Source: Micromonospora sp. WMMD882
Lineage (GTDB): Bacteria; Actinomycetota; Actinomycetes; Mycobacteriales; Micromonosporaceae
Direction of reading: 5' to 3'
DNA: 64,000 nucleotides
NCBI RefSeq assembly: GCF_027497255.1
Contig: NZ_CP114903.1
Coordinates: forward strand, 3,844,001 to 3,908,000
Position numbers and translations under genes: made by a program. Of the stretch, positions 53,239-61,872 are shown piece by piece (position 1 is the first letter of the stretch; every line of letters starts with the position of its first letter). Below the pieces are notes generated by a model. The model was given only the letters and a program-made list of their open reading frames with translations. It had not been told where the DNA came from and did not search any database.

Positions 53239-53421
53239 TCAGCGCACCTGGTCGCCTTCGCCGGTACGCCGCTGCGCCTGGTCGACGCCCTGGTCGATCT
53301 GCTTGCCGTGCTTGCCGCCGGTGCGCTCGTCGATCTGGTCGCCGGCCTTCTCCAGCCCCTGGTCGACCTGCTTGTCGTGCTGGTCGGCGAAATTCTTGGC
53401 CTTGTCCATGAAGTCGCTCAC
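53239..53421 (-). CDS. MT0933/Rv0909-type antitoxin-like small protein
   Basis: This 60-aa protein starts at GTG 53421 (GGGGAGA RBS). It reads SDFMDKAKNFADQHDKQVDQ, then LEKAGDQIDERTGGKHGKQ and GVDQAQRRTGEG. It matches the PF14013-like MT0933 antitoxin repeat pattern (DKAKxxADxHxxQVDxxLEKAGDxxDxxTGGK). No toxin gene is adjacent. In many actinobacteria these occur alone, so toxin neutralisation here is unproven. Confidence 0.88.
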   Translation of the reverse strand: MSDFMDKAKNFADQHDKQVDQGLEKAGDQIDERTGGKHGKQIDQGVDQAQRRTGEGDQVR

Positions 53422-53480
53422 GAGGTTCTCCCCTGTTCGTCGGTCCGCCTCTGCCTTCCCCCGGCACGATGGGGCAAACA

Positions 53481-53508
53481 CGACACCCGGCCGGGAGGCC
53501 GGGTGTCG
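53481..53508. terminator. Perfect hairpin upstream of AI-2E permease
   Basis: Arms CGACACCCGGCC (53481-53492) and GGCCGGGTGTCG (53497-53508) pair perfectly around a GGGA loop. The hairpin sits between the divergent antitoxin-like and permease genes and may attenuate transcription. Confidence 0.7.
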
Positions 53509-53582
53509 GGTCGCCCGGGCCGGGCAGGGTGTCGGGTCGCCCGGTTACGGGTACCCGGGCGGCGAGATCGAGGAGGGTCCAC

Positions 53583-54701
53583 GTGATCGAGGACGACGAC
53601 GGGCGTGCCGCCGACCGGGGGGCAGCATCGGGCGGCCTGCGGGGCACCTGGGACCGGCTGCCCTGGCTGGCGCGTTCGGTGGTGGTGTGGAGCGCCTGCC
53701 TGGTGGTGGTCGTCCTGGCGCTGTACCTGCTCGGCCGGATCGCGGTGATGCTGGCTCCGCTGGCGATCGCGCTGGCCGCCACCCTCTTCCTCGCCGCGCT
53801 GCTCGACCCGGTGACCCGGCTGCTGCGCCGGCTGCGGCTGCCCGGCTCGCTCGCCGCGCTGCTCACCGTGCTGCTGCTGCTCGGGTTCCTCTTCGGCTCG
53901 GTCGCGCTGGTCTGGAGCCTGACCGCCGACCAGTTCGGCGAGCTGGCGCAGGAGGTCGACCAGGGCGTCTCGCGCGCCCGGGACTTCGTCACCTCCACCC
54001 TGCCGGTCAGCGACACCCAACTCGACCGGTTGATCCGGCAGGCACAGCGCGGGCTCAGCTCCAACTCCCCCGACCCGGTGTCCGGCGCCCGTACCGCCGT
54101 CGAGGCGACCGGGTCGGTGCTGCTCGCCCTCGTACTGCTGTTCTTCCTGCTCAAGGACGGCCGACCGATGTGGTGGTGGGTGGTCGGCCGGGTCTCCGAG
54201 CGGAACCGCGCGATCGCCCACGACGCGGGCCGGGCCGGCTGGCGGACCCTCGGCGCGTACAGCCGGGGGACCGTGATGATCGCGGCGATCGACGCGGTCG
54301 GGATCGGTCTGGCGCTGGTCCTGCTCGGGGTGCCACTGGCGTTCCCGCTGGCGCTGATCACGTTCATCGGCGCGTTCATCCCGATCATCGGGGCGACCGT
54401 GGCCGGCGCGATCGCGGTCCTGGTGGCGCTCGCCGCGAACGGTCCCGGCACCGCGCTGCTCGTCCTCGCGGCGGTGATCGCGGTGCAACAGACCGAGGGC
54501 AACCTCCTGGAGCCGCTGATCATGAAGCGTCAGGTACGCCTGCACCCGGCGGTGATCCTGGTGGCGGTGACCGCCGGCGCGCTGGTCGCCGGGATCGCTG
54601 GCGCGTTCGTGGCGGTGCCGATCACCGCTGTCGCGTACCGGGTGGTGGACACCATCCTGCGCCACCGCCGCGCCGACCTCCCGCCCCCCACCACCCCTTG
54701 A
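53583..54701 (+). CDS. AI-2E family transporter
   Basis: This 372-aa membrane protein starts at GTG 53583 (GAGGAGGG RBS). The N-terminal helix RSVVVWSACLVVVVLALYLL and the hydrophobic bundle ALIAIxLA-like (LAPLAIALAATLFLAALLDPVTRLLRRL) are followed by TM segments with family motif GVPLAFPLALITFIGAFIPIIGATVAGAIAVL and QQTEGNLLEPLIMKR. The family is described as AI-2 exporters or PerM permeases. The true substrate here is unknown. Confidence 0.9.
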   Translation: MIEDDDGRAADRGAASGGLRGTWDRLPWLARSVVVWSACLVVVVLALYLLGRIAVMLAPLAIALAATLFLAALLDPVTRLLRRLRLPGSLAALLTVLLLLGFLFGSVALVWSLTADQFGELAQEVDQGVSRARDFVTSTLPVSDTQLDRLIRQAQRGLSSNSPDPVSGARTAVEATGSVLLALVLLFFLLKDGRPMWWWVVGRVSERNRAIAHDAGRAGWRTLGAYSRGTVMIAAIDAVGIGLALVLLGVPLAFPLALITFIGAFIPIIGATVAGAIAVLVALAANGPGTALLVLAAVIAVQQTEGNLLEPLIMKRQVRLHPAVILVAVTAGALVAGIAGAFVAVPITAVAYRVVDTILRHRRADLPPPTTP

Positions 54702-54960
54702 CCGCCCCGAGCCGTCCAGTCGCCGTCCCCGGCCCACCCCGGCCCACCCCGGGCCGCCCCGGGCCGCCGCCGCCACCCGCGCCCAGTTCCGCGATGTGGG
54801 GGTGTCCTGGTGTCGGGACCCCACAACATCACCGAGATGGCGGGCGGCACGGCGGGACGGAGTGGCGTGTCGGGGCAGGGCGGGACGGGGTGGGGTGGGG
54901 GGGCGTGCAGGGCAGGGCAGGGCGGGGTGGCGTGCGGGGCGGGGTGGGGGGCGGGGCGCG
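54702..54960. other. Low-complexity intergenic region
   Basis: This 259-bp region is filled with CCCCGGCCCACC repeats and then G-rich GGGGCAGGGCGGG runs. A hairpin, ATGTGGGGGTGTCC with ACCCCACA, lies near 54794-54832. No gene is supported. Confidence 0.5.
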
Positions 54961-55620
54961 TCAGGGTCGCAGGTGGGTGGTGAACCAGGCGGCGGCCTCG
55001 TCGGCGACCTGCGCCAGGGTGCCCGGCTCCTCGAACAGGTGCGTCGCGCCGGGCACCACCCGCAGCTCCCCAACCCCGTCAAGGGGGGACATGGCGGTCT
55101 CGTTCAGCGCGATCACCTGCTCGTCCAGGCCACCGACCAGCAGCAGGCTGGGCGCGCGTACCCGGGACAGGGCCGCGCCGGCCAGGTCCGGACGGCCGCC
55201 CCGGGACACCACCGCCCGTACCCGTTCCGGTCGGGCCGCCGCCGCGACGAGCGCTCCCGCCGCTCCCGTGCTCGCCCCGAACAGTCCGATCGGCAGCCGC
55301 CCGAGCGTCGGCTCGACGGCCAGCCAGTCGACGATCGCGGCCAACCGGTCACCGAGCAGGCCGATGTCGAACCGGAGTTCCGCCGTCCGCTCGTCCACCT
55401 GCTCCTCGTCGCTGGTCAGCAGGTCGATCAGGACGGTGGCGAGTCCCCGGTCGTTGAGCGCGCGGGCCACCGCCAGGTTGCGCGGGCTGTGCCGGGAGGA
55501 ACCGCTGCCGTGGGCGAACAGCACGGTCCCGGCCGTTTCGGCGGGTACCCGCAGGTCGGCGGCGAGTTCGACACCGGCGGCGGGAATGGTCACCTCGGTC
55601 GTCCGCACGTCCACGGTCAT
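54961..55620 (-). CDS. Alpha/beta hydrolase (dienelactone-hydrolase-like)
   Basis: This 219-aa enzyme has nucleophile Ser in GLFGASTGAAGALVAA, acid in LLVGGLDEQV and His in VPGATHLFEE. The oxyanion motif is FAHGSGSSRHSPRN. Such proteins hydrolyse esters of small molecules. The start is ATG 55620. The surrounding DNA gives no pathway cue. It is transcribed away from the repeat-rich region beginning at 55621. Confidence 0.9.
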   Translation of the reverse strand: MTVDVRTTEVTIPAAGVELAADLRVPAETAGTVLFAHGSGSSRHSPRNLAVARALNDRGLATVLIDLLTSDEEQVDERTAELRFDIGLLGDRLAAIVDWLAVEPTLGRLPIGLFGASTGAAGALVAAAARPERVRAVVSRGGRPDLAGAALSRVRAPSLLLVGGLDEQVIALNETAMSPLDGVGELRVVPGATHLFEEPGTLAQVADEAAAWFTTHLRP

Positions 55621-56031
55621 CTCGCTGTTCCTCCCGCCCTACCGTCCGCCGACAGGTCGCCGGTACGCCCACCGACGGGTCGCCGGTGGATCAACTCGTC
55701 GGTCGTCGGTCGTCGGTGGGAGTACCCGGCGCGCCGGCCGACAGTCGTACCTCGGCCCTCGGACAACCGCCACCGAACACCTCGGACAGCCGCCGCCGAA
55801 CCCTGCGGACAGCCGCCGCCGGAGCCCGCGCCGCTGGGAGCCGGTCGCCTTTCCGGAGCGACCCGGGTGGGTTTGCCCTGGATGATGCCGGGTAGCCGTC
55901 CCGCTGACCGGCGCGCCAGGTGATCCCCCCGACAGGCGGGAAACCGACGGCGGGAGACCGACGGCGGCGGGAGACCGACGGCGGAAGACCGACGGCGCTC
56001 ATCCGCCACGGACGACGACGGGAGAATCGTC
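55621..56031. other. Repeat-rich intergenic region
   Basis: This 411-bp region contains CGGACAGCCGCCGCCG repeats (55770-55830) and four ACCGACGGCGG-type units (55945-55998). Only the small ORF at 56032 follows. Confidence 0.45.
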
Positions 56032-56211
56032 ATGGACCAGCAGCCCCGGAAGCGTGACGAAGAACAGCGACCGCGCGAGGACGTCCGACGCGGCCAGGAC
56101 TGGGCGGACGAGGCGGCTCAGGCGCGGACGGCCGACGACCCACGCGCGATGGCCCCGCACGACGCCGCCGGCCGTCCGTCGACCACCGGCCGCCCGGAGC
56201 GGCACCGCTGA
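56032..56211 (+). CDS. Small charged protein (59 aa)
   Basis: The frame starts at ATG 56032 behind GGGAGAATC and ends at 56211. The protein is dominated by Arg, Asp, Glu and Ala (MDQQPRKRDEEQRPREDVRR), without hydrophobic segment or motif. It converges on the GH65 gene. The RBS supports expression, but low complexity means it may be a fortuitous frame. Confidence 0.45.
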   Translation: MDQQPRKRDEEQRPREDVRRGQDWADEAAQARTADDPRAMAPHDAAGRPSTTGRPERHR

Positions 56212-56251
56212 CCCGCGGCGGGCGCCGGCCCCGGCCTCCGGGCGTCGGCGC

Positions 56252-58624
56252 TCACTCGCGGATCTGGTCGGCCTGGCGGAGCGGGGCGCGGCCGGGAGGC
56301 TGCGTCGGCGGCGGACCGGACGGCCGGGGCGGCGGCACCGGCATGGTGACCGGCTGGACGCAGGTCACCCGGACCGGCTCGCCGTGGTGCAGCAGCTCCA
56401 GGACGGTGTCCGGGCCGCCGTGCCGCAGCGAGTACGTCGTCTGGTGCGGCCGGATGTCCACCCGCAGCCGGAGCTGCCGCCACTGCACCGTGAACTCCAG
56501 CCGACCGAGCCGGCTGGACAGCCGGGGGCAGAAGGTGAGCAGGCCCTCGTGGTCGCGTAGGCCGCCGAACCCGGCGACCAGCGCGATCCACGCCCCGGCC
56601 AGCGAGGCCATGTGCACGCCGTCGCGGGTGTTCTCGTTGAGGTCGTGCAGGTCCATCAGCGCGGCCTCGCGCAGGTAGCTGTGCGCCAGCTCGGGGTGGC
56701 CCACCTCGGCGGCCAGCACCGCCTGGGTGCAGGCCGACAGGGACGAGTCCCGGACGGTCCGCCGCTCGTAGTAGAGAAAGTTGCGGATCTTCTCGGCCGG
56801 GGTGAACGCGTCGCCGCGCCAGTGCATCGCCAGCACCAGGTCGGCCTGCTTCACCACCTGCTTGCGGTACAGGTCGAAGTACGGGTAGTGCAGCAGCAGC
56901 GGGTACTTGTCCGGCGGGGTCTGCTCGAAGTCCCACTCCTCCAGCCGGGTGAACCCCTCGACCTGCTCGTGCACGTCGACCTCGTCGTCGTACGGGACGT
57001 GCATGGCGTGCGCGGCGTCCCGCCAGGCCGCCGCCTCCTCCTCGGTCACCCCGAGCCGGAACGCCTGGTCGCGGTAGCGCATCGCTACGTCGGCGGCGGC
57101 CAGCAGGTTCCGCTGGGCCATCAGGTTGGTGTAGATGTTGTCGTTCTTGACGGCGGTGTACTCGTCCGGCCCGGTGACCCCGTCGATGTGGAACTCGCCG
57201 TGCCGGTCGTGGTGCCCGAGCGAACGCCACAGCCGGGCCGTCTCGACCAGCAGCTCCAGCCCGATCGCCTGCTCCAGCTCGGTGTCCCCGGTGACCAGCA
57301 CGTACCTGCGCAGCGCGTCGGCGACGTCGGCGGCGATGTGGAAGGCCGCCGTGCCGGCCGGCCAGTACGCCGACGACTCCGGGCCCTCGATGGTGCGCCA
57401 GGGGAAGGCCGCGCCGGCCAGGTTCAACGTCCGGGCCCGCTCGCGGGCCTGCTCAAGCGTGGAGTGCCGCCAGTGCAGGGCGTCCCGCACCGCGCTCGGC
57501 TGGGTGTACGTGAGCACCGGCAGCACGAACATCTCGGTGTCCCAGAACGCGTGCCCGTCGTAGCCGGGGCCGGTCAGCCCCTTGGCGGCGATCGGTCGAC
57601 GCTCGGCGCGGGCGCCGGCCTGCAACACGTGGAACAGCCCGAACCGTACCGCCTGCTGCACCTCCGGGTCGCCCTCGACGCGTACGTCGGCGGCTTCCCA
57701 GAATTCGTCCAGGTACTCCCGCTGCTCGCGGCGCAGGCCCTCCCAGCCGTCCAGTTTGGCCGCCGCCAGGGCCGCGCCGACCTGGTCGCGCAGGGCCGGC
57801 AGGGACCGCCGGCTCGACCAGCCGTACGTGAGCAGCTTGACCACGTGCAGCTTCTGCCCCGGCTCCAGCACACAGCCGACGGTGGTGCGGACCCAGTCGT
57901 CGTACCCCTCGGTGCCGACGGTGGTGCGCGCCGGGCCGCGCACCTGGTGGTCCATGGCGGCGGCGACCCGCAGGCCGCTGACCTTCGTACGGTGGATCAG
58001 CAGGCCGCCGTTGTCCCGGGTGAGCTGTTCCTCGGCGAGCAGCGGGGATTCCAGCACCGCGGCGACCCGGGGGTCCCGGCTCTGCGCCGGCAGGCTCTCG
58101 TTGGCCACCAGCTCGGACTGGAGGATCACCCGGATCGGGCCGTCCACCGCCTCGACCTCGTAGTCGATGGCGGCGACCGACCGCTGCCGGAACGACACCA
58201 GCCGGGTGCTGCGCACCTTGACCTCTCGGCCGGCGGGGGACCGCCAGTGCAGGGTGCGGTGCAGGGTGCCGGCGCGCAGGTCGAGGACCCGTTCGTGGTC
58301 GAGGACCTCGCCGTACCGGACGTCGAGCGGCTCGTCGTCGATCATGAGCCGGATCAGCTTGCCGTTGGTGACGTTGACGACGGTCTGCCCGGACTCGGGG
58401 AAACCGAAGCCGGCCTCGGCGTACGGCAGGGGACGCAGCTCGTAGAACGAGTTGAGGTAGGTGCCGGGCAGGCCGTGCGGCTCGCCCTCGTCCAGGTTGC
58501 CGCGCAGCCCGATGTGGCCGTTGGAGAGCGCGAACAGCGACTCCGACTGGGCGAGGATGTCCAGGTCGAGCCGCACCTCCCGGACGTGCCACGGCTCGAC
58601 CGGGAAGGTCCGTTCCCGGATCAT
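56252..58624 (-). CDS. Glycoside hydrolase family 65 phosphorylase (trehalose/kojibiose/maltose type)
   Basis: This 790-aa protein has the GH65 layout: N-terminal super-sandwich, linker, (alpha/alpha)6 barrel (KGLTGPGYDGHAFWDTEMFVLPVL) and C-terminal cap. The catalytic acid is in GVTGPDEYTAV (E488). The enzyme releases beta-glucose 1-phosphate from a disaccharide by inverting phosphorolysis. Substrate choice among trehalose, maltose, kojibiose or nigerose is not visible. Its ATG overlaps the beta-phosphoglucomutase stop by 4 nt, so products pass on to glucose 6-phosphate. Confidence 0.92.
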   Translation of the reverse strand: MIRERTFPVEPWHVREVRLDLDILAQSESLFALSNGHIGLRGNLDEGEPHGLPGTYLNSFYELRPLPYAEAGFGFPESGQTVVNVTNGKLIRLMIDDEPLDVRYGEVLDHERVLDLRAGTLHRTLHWRSPAGREVKVRSTRLVSFRQRSVAAIDYEVEAVDGPIRVILQSELVANESLPAQSRDPRVAAVLESPLLAEEQLTRDNGGLLIHRTKVSGLRVAAAMDHQVRGPARTTVGTEGYDDWVRTTVGCVLEPGQKLHVVKLLTYGWSSRRSLPALRDQVGAALAAAKLDGWEGLRREQREYLDEFWEAADVRVEGDPEVQQAVRFGLFHVLQAGARAERRPIAAKGLTGPGYDGHAFWDTEMFVLPVLTYTQPSAVRDALHWRHSTLEQARERARTLNLAGAAFPWRTIEGPESSAYWPAGTAAFHIAADVADALRRYVLVTGDTELEQAIGLELLVETARLWRSLGHHDRHGEFHIDGVTGPDEYTAVKNDNIYTNLMAQRNLLAAADVAMRYRDQAFRLGVTEEEAAAWRDAAHAMHVPYDDEVDVHEQVEGFTRLEEWDFEQTPPDKYPLLLHYPYFDLYRKQVVKQADLVLAMHWRGDAFTPAEKIRNFLYYERRTVRDSSLSACTQAVLAAEVGHPELAHSYLREAALMDLHDLNENTRDGVHMASLAGAWIALVAGFGGLRDHEGLLTFCPRLSSRLGRLEFTVQWRQLRLRVDIRPHQTTYSLRHGGPDTVLELLHHGEPVRVTCVQPVTMPVPPPRPSGPPPTQPPGRAPLRQADQIRE

Positions 58625-59373
58625 CCGCCCAGCCCGCCGCTGAGCAGGTCGCCGAGGTCGCGCACCACGATGTCGGCGCCCTGGGCGAGCAGCTCGTCGG
58701 CCTGCCCGACCCGGTCCACGCCGACCACGTAGCCGAACCCGCCGGCCCGGCCGGCAGCCACCCCGGCCAGCGCGTCCTCGAACACCACCGCCTGCGCGGG
58801 CACCACGCCGAGCAGTCGCGCCCCGGCGAGGAAGGTGTCCGGGTGTGGTTTGCCACGGAGCCCTTCGGCGCGGGCGACCAGGCCGTCGACCCGGGCTTCC
58901 AGCAGCGGCTCCAGGCCACCGGCGGCGACCACCTCGCGGCCGTTGGCGCTGGCGGTGACCACGGCCCGACGCAGCCCGGCGGCGGACGCCGCCTCCAGGT
59001 AGGCGACCGAGCCGGGGTAGACCTCCACCCCGCCGGTGCGCAGCCGTTCCAGCAGGACGACGTTCTTGCGGTTGCCGATGCCGTGCACGGTCTCCGCGCC
59101 GGGCGGGTCGTCCGGCTCCCCGTCGGGCAGCGCGATGCCGCGGGAGGCGAGGAAGGTGCGTACCCCGTCCGCCCGGGGGCGGCCGTCGACGTACCTGTTG
59201 TAGTCGTCGCCCGGGTCGAAGGGCCGGTACGGCTCACCGGTCGCGGTGGCCCGGGCCCGCAGGAACGCGTCGAAGGTCTCGGTCCAGGCGGCGTTGTGCA
59301 CCTGGGCGGTCTGCGTCAGCACGCCGTCCAGATCGAAGAGACAGGCGGTCACGTGATCAGGTAGGCCCAGCAC
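58621..59373 (-). CDS. Beta-phosphoglucomutase (HAD family)
   Basis: This 250-aa protein has nucleophile and acid/base Asp14 and Asp16 in LFDLDGVLT. The loop motif VVTASANGREV and KPHPDTFLAGARLLGVVPAQAVVFEDALAGVAAGRAG complete the HAD core. It converts beta-glucose 1-phosphate from the GH65 enzyme to glucose 6-phosphate. The start is GTG 59373 or GTG 59352. The two genes form a compact disaccharide-phosphorolysis operon. Confidence 0.92.
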   Translation of the reverse strand: MLGLPDHVTACLFDLDGVLTQTAQVHNAAWTETFDAFLRARATATGEPYRPFDPGDDYNRYVDGRPRADGVRTFLASRGIALPDGEPDDPPGAETVHGIGNRKNVVLLERLRTGGVEVYPGSVAYLEAASAAGLRRAVVTASANGREVVAAGGLEPLLEARVDGLVARAEGLRGKPHPDTFLAGARLLGVVPAQAVVFEDALAGVAAGRAGGFGYVVGVDRVGQADELLAQGADIVVRDLGDLLSGGLGG

Positions 59374-59424
59374 GGCATCAATCTAACCAGCGGGCCACCC
59401 GGGCAAACGCGATTCGTGCGCCGG

Positions 59425-59892
59425 TCAGCCGTGCGGGCGCAACGTCCAGCGCACGGTCATGGTGGCGGTGACGACGCCGTCGGCGGTGGCGATCTCGACG
59501 GCCACCGGGAACTCCGGACGCCGCCCGGACTCCAGCTCGGCGGCCACCTCGGCGGGTGGGCGGCCGAGGCGGGCGGTGGCGGTCACCGGGCCCATCGCCA
59601 GCTTGCGGTAGCCGATCTCGGCGTGCACGGCCAGCGGCGTCGCCCGGTCGAGCAGGTGCCCGAAGACGGCCAGCACCACCGCGCCGGAGGCGCTCTCCCC
59701 CAGGGTGAACATCGCGCCGGCGTGCGGGCCGCCGACATGGTTGTGGGTCGCCGGGGTGTCGGGCAGCCGGAGCGCCGCGCGGACCCCGCCGTCGTCTTCC
59801 GGCGCGACCTCGACGACCTCGAGATCGAGCGTACGGGCGAACGGAACCGCCGCGAGCAGACCGGCGGCCACCTGGCGCGTGTCGATGGACAT
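59425..59892 (-). CDS. PaaI/DUF4442-type hotdog thioesterase
   Basis: This single-hotdog protein of about 155 aa has HNHVGGPHAGAMFTLGESASGAVVLAVF (catalytic-type region) and AVHAEIGYRKLAMGPVTATARLG. The start is ATG 59892 (GTG 59898 is an alternative). The family hydrolyses acyl-CoA thioesters, and the substrate is unknown. It is 51 bp from the beta-phosphoglucomutase start on the same strand but has no pathway link. Confidence 0.88.
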   Translation of the reverse strand: MSIDTRQVAAGLLAAVPFARTLDLEVVEVAPEDDGGVRAALRLPDTPATHNHVGGPHAGAMFTLGESASGAVVLAVFGHLLDRATPLAVHAEIGYRKLAMGPVTATARLGRPPAEVAAELESGRRPEFPVAVEIATADGVVTATMTVRWTLRPHG

Positions 59893-60086
59893 GCCCACAC
59901 GTTACTAGCCGGTAACCAACGGAACAACCGACGCGACGTTGAACAATCGGCCCCGCCGGTCAACCGGCAACTGGCCGACCAAGGGGCCACCGAAGGAATC
60001 CGTCGCTATCAGTAATCGCCTGCATCCCGACAGCCCTGTTCACCACGAGTGATCCTGACGGGACCTCCCGGTGAGTCTTTTTCTTC

Positions 60087-60211
60087 CTTTGCTCTGCACC
60101 CGCATCCGCGACACCCCCTATCCACCAGGCTCTTCGCGGTTGCCTGCCCTTCGACTCGGTCGGTCGCCCCTTACGCCGGGTCTCCGTCGCGCCGATGGGT
60201 GCAGAGCAAAG
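60087..60211. repeat. 125-bp inverted-repeat element
   Basis: CTTTGCTCTGCACCC (60087-60101) is exactly complementary to GGGTGCAGAGCAAAG (60197-60211). The 95-bp spacer is without coding character. This is a candidate structured RNA or a dispersed repeat. Confidence 0.75.
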
Positions 60212-60310
60212 CCTCCGGAGGGCAGTGCTTCACCTAGCCCTGGAACTACTCACCGCGACAATCCGGCGGAGCAGGCCGCGCCGCGCCGGGGACACGTCGT
60301 CGGGCATGAC

Positions 60311-60374
60311 GGCGGGTCACCACGACGGCGGGTCACCACGACGGCGGGTCACCACGACGGCGGGTCACCACGAC
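60311..60374. repeat. Tandem array, 16-bp unit x 4
   Basis: The unit GGCGGGTCACCACGAC is repeated four times without change. It begins 64 bp from the ATPase stop. Copy number may vary between strains. Confidence 0.85.
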
Positions 60375-60417
60375 GGCGGAGGACAGCCGGTCCGGGCCCG
60401 CTCAGCGCACGGCCCGC

Positions 60418-61722
60418 TCAGCGCCAGCCCACGTCGATCCGGTCACCGCGCTCGTCGAAGAAGTGCACGGCGTCCATCCGTACCGAGACGGCCAGCGGCT
60501 GGCCTGCGGTGACCGCCGGATACGGGGCCAGCCGGACCGCCAGCTCCGCCGGCCGGCGGTGGTGCCGGCCCGGATCGCCGAGCACGCTCGTCCGACCGTC
60601 GTCGCGGGCCTCCGGCTCCGTCGGCTCAGTCGACCGGCCGGTGAGTCGCTGCACCACCTGCCCGAGGCCGCGGCGCAGGCCACGCCCGACCGAACCGGAC
60701 TCGCCGGCCTTGCCGCCCAGCTCGTCCACCACCACGGCGGTCGCGCCGACGTCCAGGAAGGCCAGCGACTCGTGGCCGTGGTGCTCCAGGTACCGGATCC
60801 GGCCCTGGAGGATGTCGCCCGGCGCGTCCGGGGCGACCGGGGTGAGCGCCTCGGCCCGCATCCCGACCACGATCCGCTCGCCGTGGTAGTGGGCGACCGT
60901 CCGGCTGCGGATGTCGTCCCACGGCAGGTAGAGCGACTGCTCACCGAGGTTCAGCGCGACATAGCGGTCGAGGTGGACGTAGACCGACGCCTCCAGCAGG
61001 TTCATCCGGGGGCTGCCCAGGAACGCGGCGACGTAGAGGGTGGCCGGACGTCCGTACACCTGGGTGGGGGTGCCGACGTCCTGGAGCACGCCCTTGCGCA
61101 TGATCGCGACCCGGTCGGCCATGGTCAGCGCCTCGGCCTGGTCGTGCGTCACGTAGATGGTGGTGACGCCCAGCTCCCGGGTCAGCGCGGAGATCTCCGC
61201 GCGCAGCTCGGCGCGGAGCCCGCTGTCCAGGTTCGACAACGGCTCGTCCATCAGGAAGAGGCCGGGTCGCCGGACGATGGCCCGGCCCATCGCGACCCGC
61301 TGCCGCTGGCCACCGGAGAGCTGGCTCGGCCGGCGGCCCAGCACGTCCCCGATGCCCAGCGCGCTGGCCACCCCGGCCACCCGCTCGTCGCGCGGCGGCT
61401 GCTCCACCCCGGCCAGCTTCAGCGGGAACGCGATGTTGTCGCCGACGGTCATGTGCGGGTAGAGCGCGAAGTCCTGGAAGACCATGGCGATCCGGCGGTC
61501 CCGTGGCGGCAGGTCGTTGGCGAACTCGCCGTCGAGCATCACCGCGCCGCTGGTCGGGTCCTCCAGACCGGCGACCATCCGCAGCACGGTCGACTTCCCG
61601 CAGCCGGACGGCCCGAGCAGGACCATGAACTCGCCGTCGTTGACGTCGAGGTTGATGTTGTCAACCGCGAGCGTTCCGTCCGGGAACACCTTGGAGACAT
61701 CCTTCAACGCGACGGTGGACAC
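60418..61722 (-). CDS. MalK/UgpC/MsiK-type ABC transporter ATP-binding protein
   Basis: This 434-aa ATPase starts at GTG 61722 (GGGGAGGT RBS). It has Walker A GPSGCGKST, signature LSGGQRQRVAMGRA, Walker B LFLMDEPLSNLD, switch THDQAEAL and a C-terminal OB/TOBE region. It belongs to sugar-importing ATPases shared by several transporters. No permease or binding protein is next to it. The C-terminal part has an unusually long, Arg/Glu-rich insertion (RSTEPTEPEARDDGR). It may energise several sugar ABC systems, as MsiK does. Confidence 0.92.
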   Translation of the reverse strand: MSTVALKDVSKVFPDGTLAVDNINLDVNDGEFMVLLGPSGCGKSTVLRMVAGLEDPTSGAVMLDGEFANDLPPRDRRIAMVFQDFALYPHMTVGDNIAFPLKLAGVEQPPRDERVAGVASALGIGDVLGRRPSQLSGGQRQRVAMGRAIVRRPGLFLMDEPLSNLDSGLRAELRAEISALTRELGVTTIYVTHDQAEALTMADRVAIMRKGVLQDVGTPTQVYGRPATLYVAAFLGSPRMNLLEASVYVHLDRYVALNLGEQSLYLPWDDIRSRTVAHYHGERIVVGMRAEALTPVAPDAPGDILQGRIRYLEHHGHESLAFLDVGATAVVVDELGGKAGESGSVGRGLRRGLGQVVQRLTGRSTEPTEPEARDDGRTSVLGDPGRHHRRPAELAVRLAPYPAVTAGQPLAVSVRMDAVHFFDERGDRIDVGWR

Positions 61723-61872
61723 CGCACCTCCCCGTACCTCGCCGGGCGACAACGCAAATGACTGTGGCCAGCATCATCGGCCGGGGACATCGGGTAAACG
61801 TGCCATGTTCTGCTCGTAACAGGCCTATTAAATGCCCCCGATTCCGCAGCGTTCGAGCGCGCTCACCTACGG
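61723..61872. promoter_or_regulatory. Intergenic region between ATPase start and glycosyltransferase stop
   Basis: These 150 bp hold the promoter of the ATPase (RBS at 61728-61736). No motif is confidently assigned. Confidence 0.4.

Larger units (their letters stand above)
59893..60417. other. Intergenic region with long-range inverted repeat and 16-bp tandem array
   Basis: This 525-bp region holds a perfect 15-bp inverted repeat (60087-60101 with 60197-60211). Four perfect 16-bp units follow (60311-60374). It is less GC-rich than neighbouring DNA in the first half. I see no gene. Confidence 0.55.

Noticed and set aside
60311..60374. Short repeats that resemble a CRISPR array
   Set aside because: The units abut without unique spacers and no cas genes are present, so this is a simple tandem repeat.
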